7,904 nucleotides of DNA from Alphaproteobacteria bacterium (GTDB lineage: Bacteria > Pseudomonadota > Alphaproteobacteria > Rickettsiales > VGDC01), in contig VGDC01000076.1 of the NCBI GenBank assembly GCA_016869895.1, positions 1-7,904 on the forward strand, in the 5' to 3' direction. Below are positions 1 through 5,675 of the stretch, piece after piece. The notes below the pieces were generated by a model, which worked only from the letters and a program-made list of their open reading frames with translations, was not told the origin of the DNA and did no database searches. Within the stretch, counting starts at the first letter, position 1; each line of letters starts with the position of its first letter. The translations under genes and the position numbers were made by a program.

Positions 1-897
1 TGCGCTTCCGATCCCGCCTTGTCCGAAGGGCTGGATGATTTCATGCGCACCTTGTTCCTGAACCCCAAGGCGTTGAACCTTCTGGCGAACTGGCATACGG
101 ATTATTTCACCCGCCAACGCGCTGATGGCGAGCGCATTTGGGCGGCGTTGAAGCGGTTGAAGGTGCGGCGCACGAATGCCTCTCTCAGCCGGAAAGCGAA
201 GAAAGACGTGCTGGAGGGTTTTCAGCATCTTCCGGGCGAACTTCCCGCGCTGCTATCTGCCATGCGCGTGCCGATTTTCGTGGCCACCGGAGACACGCTG
301 TTCTTCTTCCGCGCCTTCCACGAGCCGGGTTTCCTCGTGCATCGGGAAGACGGGCAGATGCACCAGATGCAAAGCCTCGGCCTCTGCCAATACCGCCGCC
401 GCCATCAGGGGGCGGTGTTCATCGCGTGGGGCGGGCGCTTGCCGGAGCGCGTCTGGCATACGCAGGCCGAGGAATGCACCCATTTCGCCGATGGCCCCGC
501 CGATAGATGGCATTTGAAGGGCGACCACCGCTATTCTTCCGATAGCCGCTTCCACACGGCCTTCGCCGAGGATTTGGCGCGTTACCCCACGTGGCAGCAT
601 GCCCGCCAGCTCACCGCGCGGGAATGGGGGCATATACTCTTGCAGATGAAAGTGCGCGAGAAACAGCGCGCGAGGGTGCAGAAACGCATCGAAGCCTATC
701 AGGCCGAGCTCGATTTCCTGCATTACGATGAGGACGAGCGCATGGCCGAGACCTTCGCCGCCCTGCCCATCATCGAACGCGCCGTGGGCGCGGCATTGGC
801 GCGGCGGGTGCTGCCGTCGATGTTCGGTTTCTATGACGCGGTCTATAAAACGGGGTTACGCGCCGAAATGGCGGCATTCGTTCCGAATAGGAACTAA
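1..897 (+). CDS. Probable zincin-fold (ATLF/MtfA-like) protein, 5' truncated
   Basis: The frame is open from the window edge, so the true start lies upstream; the first in-frame start-like codon is TTG at 19. Residues below count from that TTG. I do not recognise a named gene. The segment EECTHFAD (residues 151-158, nt 469-492) looks like the HExxHxxD zinc-peptidase motif with the first His replaced by Glu. It is followed at a suitable distance by a SSDSRFHTAFAEDL stretch resembling the S..F..A...D segment after that motif in anthrax-lethal-factor-like zincins. Near the C-terminus, ERMAETFAA (240-248) then LPSMFGFYDAV resembles the region carrying the third, glutamate, metal ligand. The fold assignment is therefore an inference from motif order; catalytic activity is uncertain because a key His is missing. 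No membrane segment is seen in this part. The stop codon (895-897) overlaps that of the convergent thioredoxin-like gene. It could instead be an unrelated uncharacterised protein. Confidence 0.75.
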   Translation, partial: CASDPALSEGLDDFMRTLFLNPKALNLLANWHTDYFTRQRADGERIWAALKRLKVRRTNASLSRKAKKDVLEGFQHLPGELPALLSAMRVPIFVATGDTLFFFRAFHEPGFLVHREDGQMHQMQSLGLCQYRRRHQGAVFIAWGGRLPERVWHTQAEECTHFADGPADRWHLKGDHRYSSDSRFHTAFAEDLARYPTWQHARQLTAREWGHILLQMKVREKQRARVQKRIEAYQAELDFLHYDEDERMAETFAALPIIERAVGAALARRVLPSMFGFYDAVYKTGLRAEMAAFVPNRN

Positions 898-1511
898 TTG
901 CGAATGGTCAGCACGCTGAACACACTGCGGATCTGCTGGGCGGAGACCACCGGCGTATATTGATCCATCAACGCCCCCTGTTTGTTGAACAGCCCGATGA
1001 AGGGCACGCCGTTCATCTGCGCGCCGTAAGATTTCAGCAAGGCTTTAAGCGGTTCGCGGTTTTCCGGCTCAGCATAAAAGGGCACGATTTCGGCGGGAAG
1101 TTTGTGCAAGCGCAAGAAATCCGCCGCCGTATCGGGCGATTCATCGAAGGAGATGAGCACCATGTTCAACTCGCCGCTGCGCACATTCGCATAAAGCGAC
1201 TCGAAGGAGCTGAGCTGGCGTTTGCAGGGCAAGCATTTGGAATCGAATATGAAAACAAGGCTGGAAAGTTTGTTCGTGTATTTCAGGCTGTCTTCGATTT
1301 GTTTGGGCGTGGCACTCACGAAGGCGAGCGGATTATCCGAAAACAGTGCACGTTTGATGCCCGTGGAAAGCAGGATGAGCAGCACGAAGCCCAGCACCGC
1401 CGTGGCGAAAAGCCCCTTATTGCGTGGGGAGCTCAGCGTCGAGGTGCGTACATAAGGATTTCTGGGCTTTTTCTGGCCAGAGCCATCTTGCTGTGTGGGA
1501 CGGTAAGGCAT
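894..1511 (-). CDS. Membrane-anchored thioredoxin-fold protein (CLPC motif)
   Basis: This 205-residue protein has a basic, polar N-terminus (1-32), one hydrophobic segment at about 33-52 and a thioredoxin-like domain from about 83 to the end. LVFIFDSKCLPCKRQL carries the redox pair Cys93-Leu-Pro-Cys96 after a beta strand. NGVPFIGLF (168-175) provides the cis-proline (Pro170) that faces the active site in thioredoxin folds. The arrangement is that of TlpA/ResA-type proteins, anchored in the inner membrane with the redox domain in the periplasm. Likely roles are thiol reduction or disulfide exchange, for example in cytochrome c maturation or envelope protein folding; the partner cannot be told from the neighbours. 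The start is ATG at 1511, with only a weak ribosome site. The upstream same-strand gene ends 87 nt before it. The stop TAG (894-896) overlaps the stop of the convergent gene, leaving no room for a terminator. Confidence 0.85.
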   Translation of the reverse strand: MPYRPTQQDGSGQKKPRNPYVRTSTLSSPRNKGLFATAVLGFVLLILLSTGIKRALFSDNPLAFVSATPKQIEDSLKYTNKLSSLVFIFDSKCLPCKRQLSSFESLYANVRSGELNMVLISFDESPDTAADFLRLHKLPAEIVPFYAEPENREPLKALLKSYGAQMNGVPFIGLFNKQGALMDQYTPVVSAQQIRSVFSVLTIRN

Positions 1512-1598
1512 GCGGATTCGATGTGAGTGATTGGACTGATTCTATTTTACGGCAAAAGGTCGCGGAATCCACCGAAAAATACCGCGTTGCGATAAAAC

Positions 1599-2774
1599 CT
1601 ATCTTCCCTGCCTGTGCTGGCCGGTCGACATCTGCTGTAACAGCGTGTGGATACCTGCATTTTGCTGCTGTGTTTCAGGCAGTGCTTGATACACCTTGAG
1701 TATTTCACCGCGAGATGCGCCACGCCAATTATCCGGCGTGAACAGGGCAGGGGCTTTGCCGTCGTCGATGAGCTGCTCCAATAACGGCGCAGCTTTGCCT
1801 TCTTCATCGAGGAGTTTGTCACTGCGCAGATGCACGCCCTGAGAATTCAGATAGTCCATCACATCTCCGGCTGGAAGGCCATGAAAAGCGGAATCCAGCA
1901 GCGTCGTGTCCTTGGCGGTTTTCGCTTCCAGCAGTGCACGTGTGAGGGGGATGGTGCTTAAATCCTTGATAGTCTTACCTGCCCACAAGGCAGGGTTATC
2001 GAGTGGTGCGAAACCGCTATCGTTCGGAGTGAAAAAATCCTCCGGCGCAGATGGCAAGCCCGGCATGGCTTTCATCACATTCTCCAAATCACTTTGGGCG
2101 AATTGGAAGCGCGAGCGCACGAATCGCTGGTCTTCTTCCGGATCACGCGTACTGTTGAATGGATTCTCCTCAAACACATCCTGCCAATCGTCTTCATGGT
2201 ACAGCAGGCTGTGTCTGCGGTCGTAAACGTTCCGTAACTGGGGAGCATCCAAGTCTTTGATCTCCACATCCAGAAGCGTCTGAATCAGAGCGGCACGTTG
2301 CTTAAAGTTCTTTTCGATTCTTGCCGCCAATATGGGGGCGGCTGGCAGCTCGGTCGACATGAGGTTCTTAGAAGTGACACGTTCCATGCGTGAGGTGATT
2401 TCCGCCTCTGCCTCCGGGGATTGCGATTCTTTGAAACCGAATTCCAATAATTGTACGGTGAATCCACCCTCTTCGAAGAATCGTTTCACGCCCGCTCGCG
2501 ATACTCCCGATTCTTTCAACGAAAGCTTGAGTAGATTAGGATGGCGCGCAATCGCGGGAGCCAAAGCGGCGATGCCCTCATCACCGATGGGGCAATTGAA
2601 CATCAATAGGTTTTCGACATGGGGGTGAGTGTCGAGATAATCGGCTAATAACCGTCCTCCCTCCGCGCCGGAAAGCGAGTTGGTCAGGGAGAGATGTGCC
2701 ACAGGAAGCGGCTCACCGTCCGATTCGGACAGTGCTTTTGCGACTTCTTCATTGCTGCTATCGGATGCCAACAT
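1599..2774 (-). CDS. Leucine-rich-repeat N-terminal protein, function unknown
   Basis: This gene encodes 391 residues with no signal peptide or membrane segment that I can see. Residues about 22-117 contain roughly three degenerate leucine-rich repeats of the ribonuclease-inhibitor type: VAHLSLTNSLSGAEGGRLLA, then VENLLMFNCPIGDEGIAALA, then LLKLSLKESGVSRAGVKRFF. The middle part (about 120-285) is charged and rich in Glu, Asp and Arg. The C-terminal part (about 289-375) reads like short helical repeats, faintly ankyrin-like (LLDSAFHGLPAGDVMDYLNS, then APLLEQLIDDGKAPALF), and the protein ends in a Gln-rich tail. LRR proteins usually bind other proteins; a host-interaction or effector role is conceivable but nothing here shows secretion. 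The ATG at 2774 is the first in-frame start in a divergent intergenic region shared with argG. Its ribosome site is weak. The function is unknown. Confidence 0.75.
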   Translation of the reverse strand: MLASDSSNEEVAKALSESDGEPLPVAHLSLTNSLSGAEGGRLLADYLDTHPHVENLLMFNCPIGDEGIAALAPAIARHPNLLKLSLKESGVSRAGVKRFFEEGGFTVQLLEFGFKESQSPEAEAEITSRMERVTSKNLMSTELPAAPILAARIEKNFKQRAALIQTLLDVEIKDLDAPQLRNVYDRRHSLLYHEDDWQDVFEENPFNSTRDPEEDQRFVRSRFQFAQSDLENVMKAMPGLPSAPEDFFTPNDSGFAPLDNPALWAGKTIKDLSTIPLTRALLEAKTAKDTTLLDSAFHGLPAGDVMDYLNSQGVHLRSDKLLDEEGKAAPLLEQLIDDGKAPALFTPDNWRGASRGEILKVYQALPETQQQNAGIHTLLQQMSTGQHRQGR

Positions 2775-2794
2775 GCGGCGATATTAATGCGCTT

Positions 2795-2812
2795 TCATGA
2801 CACTATCATGAC
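2795..2812. repeat. TCATGAC direct repeat, candidate operator
   Basis: TCATGAC occurs at 2795-2801 and again at 2806-2812, an 11-bp period, so both copies face the same side of the helix. It lies between the divergent LRR and argG starts, ending 7 nt before the argG -35 box. That is a usual place for an activator or for a regulator of either gene. It does not look like an ArgR ARG box. No binding protein can be named, and a chance repeat of this size is possible. Confidence 0.4.
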
Positions 2813-2819
2813 ATGGATA

Positions 2820-2847
2820 TTGAAATTCCGGCGGAACACGCTAGTAT
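2820..2847 (+). promoter_or_regulatory. argG promoter (sigma-70 type)
   Basis: TTGAAA at 2820-2825 and TAGTAT at 2842-2847 are separated by 16 bp, a good match to a housekeeping promoter. Transcription would start near 2854, giving an argG leader of about 27 nt. AAGGA at 2869-2873 is a good ribosome site, 7 nt before the ATG. Confidence 0.65.
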
Positions 2848-2880
2848 GCGCCGCACAACACACCACGCAAGGATTCCGCC

Positions 2881-4095
2881 ATGGCCGTCATCTCCAAAAA
2901 CATCAAAAAAGTCGTCCTCGCCTATTCCGGTGGGCTGGATACGTCCATCATCCTGCGCTGGCTGAAAGAGAATTATAACTGCGAAGTGGTGACCTTCACG
3001 GCGGATTTGGGGCAGGGCGAAGAGGTTGAGCCCGCCCGCGAAAAAGCCAAGCTGCTGGGCGTAAAAGAGATTTTCATCGAGGACGTGCGCGAGGAATTCG
3101 TGCGGGACTTCGTCTTCCCTATGTTCCGTGCCAATGCGCTCTATGAAGGCGTGTATCTGCTGGGTACATCCATCGCCCGCCCGCTCATCGCCAAACGCCA
3201 GATCGAAATCGCCGAGCAGGTCGGCGCGGATGCCGTGTCCCACGGCGCGACCGGCAAAGGCAACGATCAGGTGCGTTTCGAACTGGGATATTACGGCCTG
3301 AAGCCCGACATCAAGGTCATCGCACCGTGGCGCGAGTGGGATTTGACATCCCGCACCAAACTCATCGAATATGCCGAAAAGCATCAGATTCCCATCGCCA
3401 TGGGCAAGCGCGGCGAAGCGCCTTATTCCATGGATGCCAACCTGTTGCACATCTCCTATGAAGGCCGCGCGCTGGAAAACCCGTGGGAGCCCTATTCCGA
3501 AGAGATGTTCCTGCGTAGCGTCTCCCCCGAGAACGCGCCGAACGACCCGGAATTCATCGAAGTCGAATTCGAGAAAGGCGACCCTATCGCCGTCAACGGT
3601 CAGAAGCTGTCGCCCGCCGCATTGCTCACCAAACTCAATGAATTGGGCGGCAAGCACGGCATCGGTCGCCTTGATTTGGTCGAAAACCGCTATGTGGGCA
3701 TGAAGTCCCGTGGTGTTTACGAAACCCCAGGCGGCACGATTCTGCTCACGGCGCACCGCGCCATCGAATCCATCACCCTTGACCGTGGCGCCGCCCACCT
3801 CAAAGACGACATCATGCCACGCTATGCCGAGCTGATTTATAACGGTTATTGGTGGTCTCCAGAGCGTAAGATGCTGCAAGCGCTTATCGACGAGAGCCAG
3901 ACCTTCGTGAATGGTGTGGTGCGGTTGAAGCTGTATAAGGGCAATACCATCGTGGTGGGTCGCAAATCCGCACAGAGCCTCTATTCCGAACAGCACGTGA
4001 CCTTCGAGGAAGATGCGGTCTATGACCAGCACGACGCAGAAGGCTTCATCAAGCTGAACGCCCTGCGTCTGCGCTTGTTGGGTCTGCGGAAGTAA
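2881..4095 (+). CDS. argG: Argininosuccinate synthase
   Basis: ArgG joins citrulline and aspartate, using ATP (released as AMP and pyrophosphate), to form argininosuccinate, the penultimate step of arginine synthesis in the cytoplasm. The 404-residue length is normal for the family. The N-terminal ATP-pyrophosphatase P-loop SGGLDTS is at residues 16-22. The conserved citrulline/aspartate-binding segment HGATGKGNDQVRFE is at 121-134, and the family stretch KGDPIAVNGQ is present further on. The ATG at 2881 has an AAGGA ribosome site 7 nt upstream and its own promoter at 2820-2847. No other arginine gene lies beside it, so it appears to be transcribed alone. Its stop codon (4093-4095) directly abuts the stop of the opposing small gene at 4096, with no visible terminator between them. 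No frameshift or missing key residue was seen. Confidence 0.98.
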   Translation: MAVISKNIKKVVLAYSGGLDTSIILRWLKENYNCEVVTFTADLGQGEEVEPAREKAKLLGVKEIFIEDVREEFVRDFVFPMFRANALYEGVYLLGTSIARPLIAKRQIEIAEQVGADAVSHGATGKGNDQVRFELGYYGLKPDIKVIAPWREWDLTSRTKLIEYAEKHQIPIAMGKRGEAPYSMDANLLHISYEGRALENPWEPYSEEMFLRSVSPENAPNDPEFIEVEFEKGDPIAVNGQKLSPAALLTKLNELGGKHGIGRLDLVENRYVGMKSRGVYETPGGTILLTAHRAIESITLDRGAAHLKDDIMPRYAELIYNGYWWSPERKMLQALIDESQTFVNGVVRLKLYKGNTIVVGRKSAQSLYSEQHVTFEEDAVYDQHDAEGFIKLNALRLRLLGLRK

Positions 4096-4455
4096 TCAGG
4101 CCAGAATATCGACCAGATTGACTGGCTGGGTGGAAGGTTTCGCCGCCTCGCCGGAAAGCTGCATCTTCTCCTGTTGTTCTGCAATGATGCGGGCGAGGGC
4201 AAGGTAGTCGATGCTCCCACTTTCCGTCAGCACGTCATCGACCTTTTCAGAGCCGACTAACGCACGTGCGCGGTTCACCACGCTGTCAGCGGGGTTCAAC
4301 GTTTCCGGCGAGCCATTTGATTCCAAAGTTGTAGCGATGGGCGACACACGCTCCACGGGTGTGGGTTTTTGCGCGCCGCCTGTAGCGGAAAGGGATTCCT
4401 GTGTTTTGGTGGCGCTGATGCCATAGGTGGACGCGCCGATGCTGGATATAGGCAT
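4096..4455 (-). CDS. Small uncharacterised protein, second gene of pair
   Basis: I do not recognise this 119-residue protein. The first 55 residues are rich in Ser, Thr, Pro and Gly and are probably disordered. A more ordered part follows, with two likely helices: VVNRARALVGSEKVDDVL (about 59-76) and IDYLALARIIAEQQEKMQL (about 82-100). There is no signal peptide, membrane segment or Cys. The ATG at 4455 is supported by an AGGTAGGA ribosome site just upstream. It lies 19 nt downstream of the preceding minus-strand gene, so the two are probably co-transcribed. Both proteins start MPI and carry Tyr-Gly near residue 10, which suggests a common N-terminal signal or shared ancestry. The stop abuts that of argG. 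Confidence 0.7.
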   Translation of the reverse strand: MPISSIGASTYGISATKTQESLSATGGAQKPTPVERVSPIATTLESNGSPETLNPADSVVNRARALVGSEKVDDVLTESGSIDYLALARIIAEQQEKMQLSGEAAKPSTQPVNLVDILA

Positions 4456-4474
4456 AAATCCTACCTCTCGCGGG

Positions 4475-4813
4475 TTATGACGTCACATCCATCGTGCGGG
4501 CGTTCTGCAAGTCGATGAGATGCTCGATGTCCGTATTCACATAGGCTTTCTGTTTTTCCGCCACCAACTGGGGCAGAATGGCATTGCGGTTAGCCGAGCG
4601 ACGGTCGAGTTGTTGCAGTTCGACACCAAAACGGTTCTGCAATTTCAGGCCTGCCAGCAGGGCTTGCGCCTCTTCATCGGTGGTCGTCAGGGTCTGGCGA
4701 GAGAAGACATAATCCCCGAATTCATCGCGGCGCTCATTCTCTCGGCGTTGCGCATCCGTCTCCGGCCTGCGCTGGAAACCGCCGTAAGGGGATGAAATGT
4801 TCGCTATGGGCAT
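4475..4813 (-). CDS. Small uncharacterised protein, first gene of pair
   Basis: I do not recognise this 112-residue protein. The ATG at 4813 is chosen because AAAAGG lies about 9 nt upstream and because the product then begins MPIANISSPYGG, matching the MPISSIGASTYG start of the next gene. The frame is open to an ATG at 4915, which would add 34 residues, but that start has no ribosome site. Residues 13-36 are very rich in Arg, Asp and Glu. The rest looks mostly helical, with a stretch from about 45 to 103 that could form a coiled coil (DEEAQALLAGLKLQNRFGVE, then ILPQLVAEKQKAYVNTDIEH). There is no membrane segment or signal peptide. It starts a two-gene minus-strand unit that diverges from the small membrane protein cassettes. 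I could not find a convincing promoter for it. Confidence 0.65.
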   Translation of the reverse strand: MPIANISSPYGGFQRRPETDAQRRENERRDEFGDYVFSRQTLTTTDEEAQALLAGLKLQNRFGVELQQLDRRSANRNAILPQLVAEKQKAYVNTDIEHLIDLQNARTMDVTS

Positions 4814-4936
4814 GTGCAAAAGCCTTTTCCATGATTCATCTCCCAGTGTGTGTTTTTCCATGAAAAAACGCCATGTGGAGGGCGGTGGTGGCACATAAAG
4901 GGCGCATAAGACCAATTCGCATGAATTGTCACGCCT

Positions 4937-4959
4937 TTGTCATGTTTATTTGTTATCCT
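4937..4959 (+). promoter_or_regulatory. Candidate promoter of first small-protein cassette
   Basis: TTGTCA at 4937-4942 is followed 11 nt later by TATCCT at 4954-4959, which I take as the -10 box. The second cassette shows the same spacing (GTCA, 11 nt, TAGAAT), and in both the -10 box ends 17 nt before the shared TGTCCTGAAC. That shared geometry is the main evidence. The 11-nt gap is too short for TTGTCA to serve as an ordinary -35 box, so it may be a regulator site. A second TTGTCA at 4926-4931 is one helical turn upstream. Transcription would start near 4966. Confidence 0.4.
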
Positions 4960-4976
4960 TAGGATGTTTTCTTGTC

Positions 4977-5112
4977 TGTCCTGAACCTGATTGTGCCTTA
5001 ACGCACCCTCTTGTTCTTACCGAGTACGGTTCTGCAAAAGCAAAACCGGAGTGAAATACCTTCGCACAGCTTGCTTAGGTTCGACTGACCTTTGAAAGGG
5101 TTGGTGAGAAAG
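4977..5112 (+). promoter_or_regulatory. Structured 5' leader RNA, copy A
   Basis: This untranslated leader is repeated at 5541-5675. From 5012 to 5107 the copies align without gaps, 85 of 96 positions being identical by hand count. Three hairpins can be drawn. P1 pairs 5027-5035 with 5040-5048 (one C-A mismatch, 4-nt loop). P2 pairs ACCU 5058-5061 with AGGU 5077-5080, and GCA 5064-5066 with UGC 5072-5074 inside. P3 pairs 5084-5092 with 5097-5105 around a UGAA loop (9 bp, three of them G-U). P3 contains AAAGGG (5095-5100), the ribosome site of the next gene. In copy B the outer P2 pair A5058-U5080 becomes G-C, and most other changes lie in loops or linkers. UUCUUACC at 5014-5021 can also pair with GGUGAGAA at 5103-5110, competing with P3. 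It is probably a translational control element; the trigger is unknown and I cannot name a known family for it. Confidence 0.7.
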
Positions 5113-5394
5113 ATGATTCTGGCTCACGTCCTGTTCTGCGTGTATGTTGCCATCATGTTCATGTTCTTGGTTCTCTGGATCCGCCATGAGCTGAGGCAGA
5201 CGAACCGACACCAGCAGAAGGGCAAGTCTCCGCTTCCTGTGGTGCGAGAGCCGCAAAGGCACTACGAGGAAGAGTGGCAGCAGCAGGTAACGGAAGACGA
5301 AGCTCAGAAGGAAGAGAAGCCTGAGGAATACCGTCCTCAATATCGTCGTGATGAGGATTTCTATCGTTTCTCTGTCGACGATGTTCTGTGGTGA
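5113..5394 (+). CDS. Small single-pass membrane protein A
   Basis: This 93-residue protein begins with one hydrophobic segment at about 2-23 (ILAHVLFCVYVAIMFMFLVL), followed by Arg-His-rich residues. That predicts a single membrane helix with the tail in the cytoplasm. The tail is highly charged and rich in Gln and Glu (about 45-72), and ends with YRPQYRRDEDF (73-83) and an aromatic/acidic tip. The ATG at 5113 is chosen because it lies 12 nt after AAAGGG, exactly as in the paralogous cassette; earlier TTG and GTG codons in frame overlap or crowd the ribosome site. Translation is probably controlled by the leader hairpin containing that site. The gene has its own terminator. Codons such as AGG, CGA, GAG and AAG are more frequent than in argG. 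No family is recognised. Confidence 0.7.
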   Translation: MILAHVLFCVYVAIMFMFLVLWIRHELRQTNRHQQKGKSPLPVVREPQRHYEEEWQQQVTEDEAQKEEKPEEYRPQYRRDEDFYRFSVDDVLW

Positions 5395-5428
5395 TAAGCC
5401 TTTCCTCTGGCTGACCACTTGCCTGAAG

Positions 5429-5484
5429 CACCCTCTTTGTTTTATACGGCCTTGCCGTATTCTTCAGAGGGGGTGTTTCTTTTT
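5429..5484 (+). terminator. Rho-independent terminator of cassette A
   Basis: CACCCTCTTTG (5429-5439) pairs with CAGAGGGGGTG (5465-5475) over 11 positions, two of them G-U. Inside is a second stem, ATACGGC (5444-5450) with GCCGTAT (5454-5460), around a 3-nt loop. A T-rich run follows at 5476-5484. This closes the first small-protein transcript 34 nt after its stop codon. Confidence 0.9.
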
Positions 5485-5502
5485 GGTGCCTGTAATCATT
5501 CC

Positions 5503-5523
5503 GTCACAATAATGGGCTAGAAT
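5503..5523 (+). promoter_or_regulatory. Candidate promoter of second small-protein cassette
   Basis: TAGAAT at 5518-5523 is a fair -10 box. GTCA at 5503-5506 lies 11 nt upstream of it and the shared TGTCCTGAAC begins 17 nt after it, the same geometry as in cassette A although most other bases differ. There is no good -35 box at 16-18 bp, so an activator or an alternative sigma factor is possible. It lies just downstream of the cassette A terminator, so cassette B is independently transcribed. Transcription would start near 5530. Confidence 0.45.
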
Positions 5524-5540
5524 TGGCGTGTTTCTTTCTC

Positions 5541-5675
5541 TGTCCTGAACAGTTGTTTGTGCCTCCGCACTTCCTGTTCTTACCGAGTACGGTTCTGCAA
5601 ACGCAAAACCGGAGTGATCTGCCTTCGCACTTGCTGCCTAGGCTTGACTGACCTTTGAAAGGGTTGGTGATTGTG
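5541..5675 (+). promoter_or_regulatory. Structured 5' leader RNA, copy B
   Basis: This is the second copy of the leader, 563-564 nt downstream of copy A. The hairpins are at P1 5590-5611, P2 5621-5643 and P3 5647-5668. P1 is unchanged except for one loop base. P2 keeps its shape although its outer pair is G5621-C5643 instead of A-U, and its 5-nt loop (5630-5634) differs at four positions. P3 and its flanks (5646-5670) are identical to copy A and contain the ribosome site AAAGGG (5658-5663). Pairing of the 5' UUACC with GGUGA is kept, but only 5 bp instead of 8. The leader leads into a different small membrane protein, which suggests that the RNA itself is under selection. Confidence 0.7.

Noticed and set aside
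1539..1586. Minus-strand TAGAAT -10 box and a CGCGG/CCGCG stem between the LRR and thioredoxin-like genes
   Set aside because: The -35 region is poor, the stem is only 5 bp with a 16-nt loop, and the T-run is short. A promoter or terminator here cannot be supported.
2806..4032. Long open frame (408 codons) on the minus strand opposite argG
   Set aside because: It is antisense to an unmistakable argG. Its product is rich in His, Asp, Phe and Ala without recognisable domains, as expected from codon bias on the other strand.
4475..4915. Longer 146-residue version of the first minus-strand small gene, starting at 4915
   Set aside because: The extra N-terminus has no ribosome site and hides the MPI start shared with the next gene.
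4991..5095. Possible leader peptide (uORF) in the duplicated leaders, ending TGA at the ribosome site; equivalent frame 5557-5658
   Set aside because: The frame is open in both copies, but the 11 differences in the aligned part fall evenly over codon positions (3, 4 and 4), five codons change the amino acid, and the only upstream start is TTG without a ribosome site. The differences fit RNA structure better.
5092..5112. TTG start giving an MKGLV N-terminal extension to protein A (and likewise to B at 5655)
   Set aside because: This codon overlaps the AAAGGG ribosome site itself, whereas the ATG 12 nt downstream is equally placed in both cassettes.
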